In this document: one piece after another, positions 59,126-64,000 of the stretch
Position numbering within the stretch: position 1 is the first letter of the stretch
How the letters are laid out: each line of letters starts with the position of its first letter
From: Sarcocystis neurona
Taxonomy: Eukaryota; Apicomplexa; Conoidasida; Eucoccidiorida; Sarcocystidae
Assembly (NCBI GenBank): GCA_000727475.1
Contig: KL647292.1
Span: 75,413 to 139,412 of the forward strand
Length of the DNA: 64,000 nt
Direction: 5' to 3'
Translations under genes and position numbers: made by a program
The notes under the pieces: generated by a model
Databases searched by the model: none
What the model saw: the letters and a program-made list of their open reading frames with translations, nothing else
What the model was told of the DNA's origin: nothing

Positions 59126-62100
59126 CTCGGCGAATGTTAATCAAGATGAGAGGAGCGAGGAAGACCAAAGGGGAGAGAACAAGCGAAGAAACCTGTCCCC
59201 GTACTCTTTAATAACCTCGTCTTGGGCCTCTTAAACTCTCAATGCTAACCTTAACTACGTACATCAGAAATCACATGCATGTCGTTCTGCGCATATGTAC
59301 AGATATGTCGGAAGGCAGACGCGCGCCTCTCCCCAGATACGCACACACACAGGCCTATAAGTCTATGCAGATACGCCTTGATGTAATTATCAATTTGTCT
59401 ACAAACCGATTTATTCAGTCGTCGGTTCAAGGACGTGCGCCTCCCTCTGCACATGTATCTACAGGTAGACTTCATCAGTCCGGTGTCCCCTTCAGTGAGA
59501 AGCCATCATTTTTAGACGTCGCCGTACGCGCATACGCGTGGTGAAATTGATCAATGTATATATATATATATGTGAACGAATGCCCACCCTTCCAGTCCTC
59601 CGGTTCTTCACGTATCTCTCTGTCTGTCTCTCTCTTTCTATACATATAGAGATGTATATATGTGTAGGCGCATGAAGAAGTTGCTTTGAGTTTTCATATG
59701 TGTAACCTTTTGTTCGTGAAAATTGGTGGTATTCTACTCGTCTACGCTGCTGCTATGCCATGGGTTGCAGGCATCATATCATTTCTCTTCCCTTCGGAGA
59801 CCTATGCTGAGGCACATGTGTGTACTTTTCTCTTGATCATATAACAGGCATATTCCTGTCTATACTCGTATCTATGTGCATGCACGGAGGTATACGTTAT
59901 AAAAGTGTAGGCCGAACGTATGGAAAGAGAATACAGGAAGCGGGGGTGGAAAGCCAAAGAGACGCTGGGGCAGTTCAGTTTACTTCAACTGTCAGAATGT
60001 CGTTTAAAAACCTCAGGTCACGCACGTGCTACTAAGGCACAGGTGTCAGAGAGAGAACTAGCAGAGAATGTGGCCTTTATTCACGCGGAATTTCCGCCGT
60101 CACAGTGAAGACGAACGAACTGGACAGGCGCAGAGATATGCATTCGTGTGATTTGAGGTGTGCTGTAAACACGTGATTGTATCTTTTTTCACAGGTGGCA
60201 CTAGATCATAGAGATACGCGTGTGGGTCACGTTTGCGTGGCTGATCCAGACACACACGCAAATACGGCCAGGTAGGATACGCATGTAGACGCATGCAGAT
60301 ATACATACACATATATATATATACACACGTATGCATGTATAATGTCACGTGCCTATGTGCAACGTCACAACATAAAGGGAGGCACGCTCGCGTCTGTCAC
60401 GTCCGGACTCCTGCAGTACACAAAACGGAATCTCTTTCCCCACTCCAAGGCGGCTTCGTGCGTTGCATTTCTACGTACACAAGTATCTCTACTTCCCTTC
60501 ACACGAAAATATATGTATACATATATATGCATATATGTGTATACATGTATATATGCTCTTACGTTTACGTATACGTACATGAATAATTTTGTTTCCAGCA
60601 TAACTCAGTGTCTAGCGTGCACGGGGACGGAAAAGAAGCCCCACGCGGGTTCTAGTTTCTTGTTCGTTTGGCTCACGCTCCACACTACCCACTGCAAATC
60701 GTTCTGGAAAAAGAACCTCTGCACAGACACCTATATGTTACTACGTTGTACACCTTCATGTGCATTGATATGTGTACCTGTGTCTGTTTCTGTGCTTCGG
60801 TCTTTCTGTCTCTCTCGTTCTCTTTTTTTTTATATATATGTGTGTGCATCGTGTTTGTGCGTAATTTTCACTGTCCCCACTTATGCGTATGAAAACACAT
60901 GCGTATCATAGCCAGCCCTCCTTAGAGATACAGCTCTATCTCGGAGAAAGCAATATCGATCGATCCTACATACGCAAGGATGCTCTTTCTGACAACCAAA
61001 GAAATCACTATTACTATGACCGCATAGGCGGATACGCTTTTCGTAAGAAGAGGACATTTGTGATCACTCTTATACGTAGGCACTGACTTTATGGAAGGCT
61101 GGGCACCTGTACCTCCCACACACGCGTGATATATACGTATGTGCATGGGTATACCAGTGAAGAATGGATATTGTTAAGAAGTCACTTATACGAGCACGCG
61201 GTCACTACCGCGTAGAAACGCATATACATATATATCTATATATATATGTATATATATGTTTATACAGCTCTGCTATTACTGTTGTGGAATACGCATACAT
61301 ACGTGCACACACACGCGTGCATATGTTAACAGTCGAGTGAGCAAGAGTGTTGCGTACGCACGACTGCAACGTGTTCTACTGCCGGTTCTCTGTAGGAGAA
61401 GCTCCTTGATGTAGAGGGTGGCTACTTTCCCACCGGGGGCAGCGCCTTTGCAGCAAGAAACCAGCAGGAACTCACGCTTGTGCAAGAAACAGCCACGGCA
61501 CCTCAGGGGAGCGAAACAGCAATACCTGCCCGTACAACAGGACTGCTTGTTACAGGAAGCAACACCTGCTGCTGCAAGAGCAACCAAAATGTTCTGTAGA
61601 AGAAATGCAACAGCTATAACAGCAACAGTACGACGATGCACAGAAAGCAGCAGCAGCAGGGATCCTGGTACGAAGAAGAAGAAGAAGGATAACTGGTGTG
61701 CAAAGCAGCACCAGCACAGCAGGACTGACTTAGCGAAGTAGCAGCAGAAGCTTCCAGCAACAGCGTCGTCATGTAAATCGGCAGCAGCAGACGTAGAAGA
61801 AATGGTCTCGCGTCGATTTATACGGGATTACCGAACGAGGAGAGCACTGCAGAAAGAAACTGCTGCAGCTGGTGCCAGACAAAAGTGTCACCGGTGTTGT
61901 CGCACAAAAAATACTCAATCGGCAGGTGGCACCTGGACACTCGGATGACTTGACTTTGACCGCGCGAATGGGGGCAGATGCACACGTATACATAGATACT
62001 CATCTATGTACCTGGACACTCGGATGACTTGACTTTGACCGCGCGAATGGGGGCAGATGCACACGTATACATAGACAGTCATCTCTCTCACAATACGTAT

Positions 62101-64000
62101 ACTTGTGCATACGCGCACTCGCAAATAGAGGCAGACGGACATCCATTTCCGTATATTTCCATATACGAGAATCTACACATGGGAGCACAACAGTGTCTGC
62201 ATCTCCTCGTAGATCTCTGGCCATCTACGGAGGAGGAGAAGCACTTTAGCCGGTGGAGCGGAGGCGACCGTGTGGATGTTGTTCTTAGAGAAGAATTCTC
62301 GCACTGCCAATAATAAGCTGCATTCACCGTCATGTCGCGCACCGCGTGTGGATTATAGGATGTGAAGCCGTCGGCTACGATACAGCAGCTGTTGCTGCAG
62401 TAGGAGCGGGAGCTGTAGTGGTACCAGCGCAAGCGGAAGAGGCCGTGGTCGTTGTGGGTGGATGATGTCATTCTCAGCAGCCACAAATACAGTGGTGCAG
62501 ACAAAGGTAAATGGAAGAAAAGGGGAACTGCTGTTGCAGCTGCGGATGGTGCGTGATTGGGAGGTAAATCATGAGCACATAGCTCTATAGCATGATGACG
62601 ATACACCTAAAGTGCTACACGACCTGAAACCCTTCTTCGTGTTTGTATTACCAGACAGCCTATCTATGAAAAATATGCACCGGAGAGGGGAGGAAGAAAA
62701 AGCAAGTGCACCACGGGTTTGCTACCACCGACGAGGGGAGGAAGACGAAGCTGGATCCACAGAAGTTTCTACTTTTCCTGTCGAGGACTCCTTCTTACAA
62801 GTTGTATCGTAAGCAGTCAAAGGCGAATACATATGTACAGAGGGCAGCAGGCGCTGCGATTGCTGGAAAGGTGTTGACGCTAGCCGCAACGACACCGCAG
62901 AGAAAACATCACAAGCACCGAGAGCGCGCGCGGATAAGCGTGTTCGCCAGCAAAGCAGAACACTTGCTTCGGTGGGAAGTGCGGTAGCCGGCAGACAAGC
63001 CGCATCAGGTGACGACGCTGCAGTGGCAAGAATAACAACCGCAGTAGGCCGATGCAGCGACCCAGCGGCAGGCGTAACTGTAGGAGCAGCTGGTGCGTCA
63101 ACAGCAATTAAAGGCGGTAGGTTGTGCTGCTTCAACACGAGCTGCTTATATGGCAGCAGGGAAAGGTCTTGCCCTTCATGCGTATGCCGCAGCCCCAGGA
63201 CAACAAACGCTCCACGACAGCTGACACAATAGCAGCAGCTGACACAGCTACGTAGCGGCTCCTGTGTCAGACAAGGCGCGTGGCTAAAGCCAAGCGCACA
63301 GCAGATGGAGATGCAAAATTAGTTTGTACAGGAAGGAAAACAGCACGTGAGAGCGACGCGGCCGCGGTGTACTCGGGGACAGCTGAGGAATCGCGCCAAG
63401 TGGCCAGAACCTCGTCAGCATAGCGTAAGACTCACAACTGACACTGGCTGCAGTGACCGAGAGAGGGGAGCAGCAGCGCGACAGCAGAAGACAAGAAAGA
63501 CCAGGAAAGTCATCTCAGCAACAAAGGAAAAGGGTAGCAGCAGTGCTGCGGCGCAGTCCATGAAAGTTCTTCCTACCGATGGGCTGCAGCAGGGGCTACG
63601 ACACACTGCAGCAGTCACACTACTCTTCCAAGCAGCCACAGCTGCAAATCCTGATGCCACAGGAGCATATACCAGTGGAGAATGGGAGGGTGAGGCGTCC
63701 ACCAGCCCAGCAGGACAAAAACCGTCCAAATGAGAGCGGCAGTACGCAGCGCACTCGGACCAGATGCTTCTGCCGGTACATTGTCAGAAGAGGTGGCAAG
63801 GATACGCATAGTAACAAGACCAGGCAAAACAGCCCACGCCTCTGTAGTTGCTGCGGCACTACGAGTAGAAGCCGGTGCAATGACGGCACCAGCACGTCGA
63901 CCACGACCAGGAATAATACCAGCAAAAAGGGAAACTAAAACGCCACGTACGCCACGATGCACTGCACTTGCCGGAGACGAACTGTGGAAGTCATAGCAGC
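59126..64000. other. Right-hand region: microsatellite and CAG-rich DNA, no defensible gene
   Basis: TA/CATATA runs occur at 59556-59572, 60300-60330, 60510-60550 and 61225-61262. CAG/GCA-rich DNA fills 61400-61800 and 62850-64000, where frames on both strands stay open because of composition. Two plus segments look more coding than the rest: one ending REEFSHCQ (about 62170-62313) and one starting PKVLHDLKPFFVFVLPDS (about 62600-62813). A minus frame, 61641-61276, is Cys-rich with a hydrophobic start. None shows a domain. The plus frame 63730-63996 may continue past the window end. Confidence 0.5.
61932..62084. repeat. Near-perfect tandem duplication, 79-bp period
   Basis: CCTGGACACTCGGATGACTT starts at 61932 and again at 62011. 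The first 66 bp are identical; copies diverge only at ATAGATACTCATC versus ATAGACAGTCATC. Such identity suggests a recent event. Confidence 0.97.

Overview
This window looks like nuclear DNA of a coccidian apicomplexan, most probably Eimeria or a close relative. Three things point there. Conserved proteins are inflated by runs of Gln, Ala and Ser encoded by CAG/GCA/AGC triplets. Genes are split by GT-AG introns of 60 to 2800 bp. One gene is an ApiAP2 transcription factor with AP2 and ACDC domains, a class restricted to apicomplexans and their relatives. Genus assignment is inference; no organelle or rRNA marker is present.

Layout. 1-13676 (+) holds the 3' part of an E1 ubiquitin-activating enzyme (UBA1), three exons, open at the window start. 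13677-17679 is intergenic. 17680-26481 (+) is a nine-exon LisH/CTLH protein of the GID8/TWA1 type, a core subunit of the GID/CTLH ubiquitin ligase. 26482-31471 is intergenic. 34702-31583 (-) is a single-exon ApiAP2 factor whose 3' end is partly duplicated just downstream. 45350-39536 (-) is a three-exon gene for a protein ending in a CBM20 starch-binding domain, readable only after joining exons in three places. About 50-55 kb holds several coding-like segments on both strands that I cannot name, plus three local duplications. 59125-56840 (-) is a four-helix membrane protein with ORAI-like sequence and topology, possibly extended by three more exons to 55221. 59126-64000 has microsatellites, a 79-bp duplication and no gene I can defend.

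Texture. 1-26 kb and 55-64 kb are rich in CAG-type triplets, TA/TG/TATC microsatellites and alternating purine-pyrimidine DNA. About 26.5-55 kb is plainer. This resembles the repeat-rich and repeat-poor segmentation described for Eimeria chromosomes.

Function. The genes do not form a pathway cluster, as expected for a eukaryote. Two act in ubiquitin conjugation (E1 and an E3 subunit), one in transcription, one probably in amylopectin binding, one possibly in ion transport. Exon joins were made by hand from splice signals, reading phase and homology. For the five main genes the summed exon lengths are exact multiples of three and carry no internal stop.
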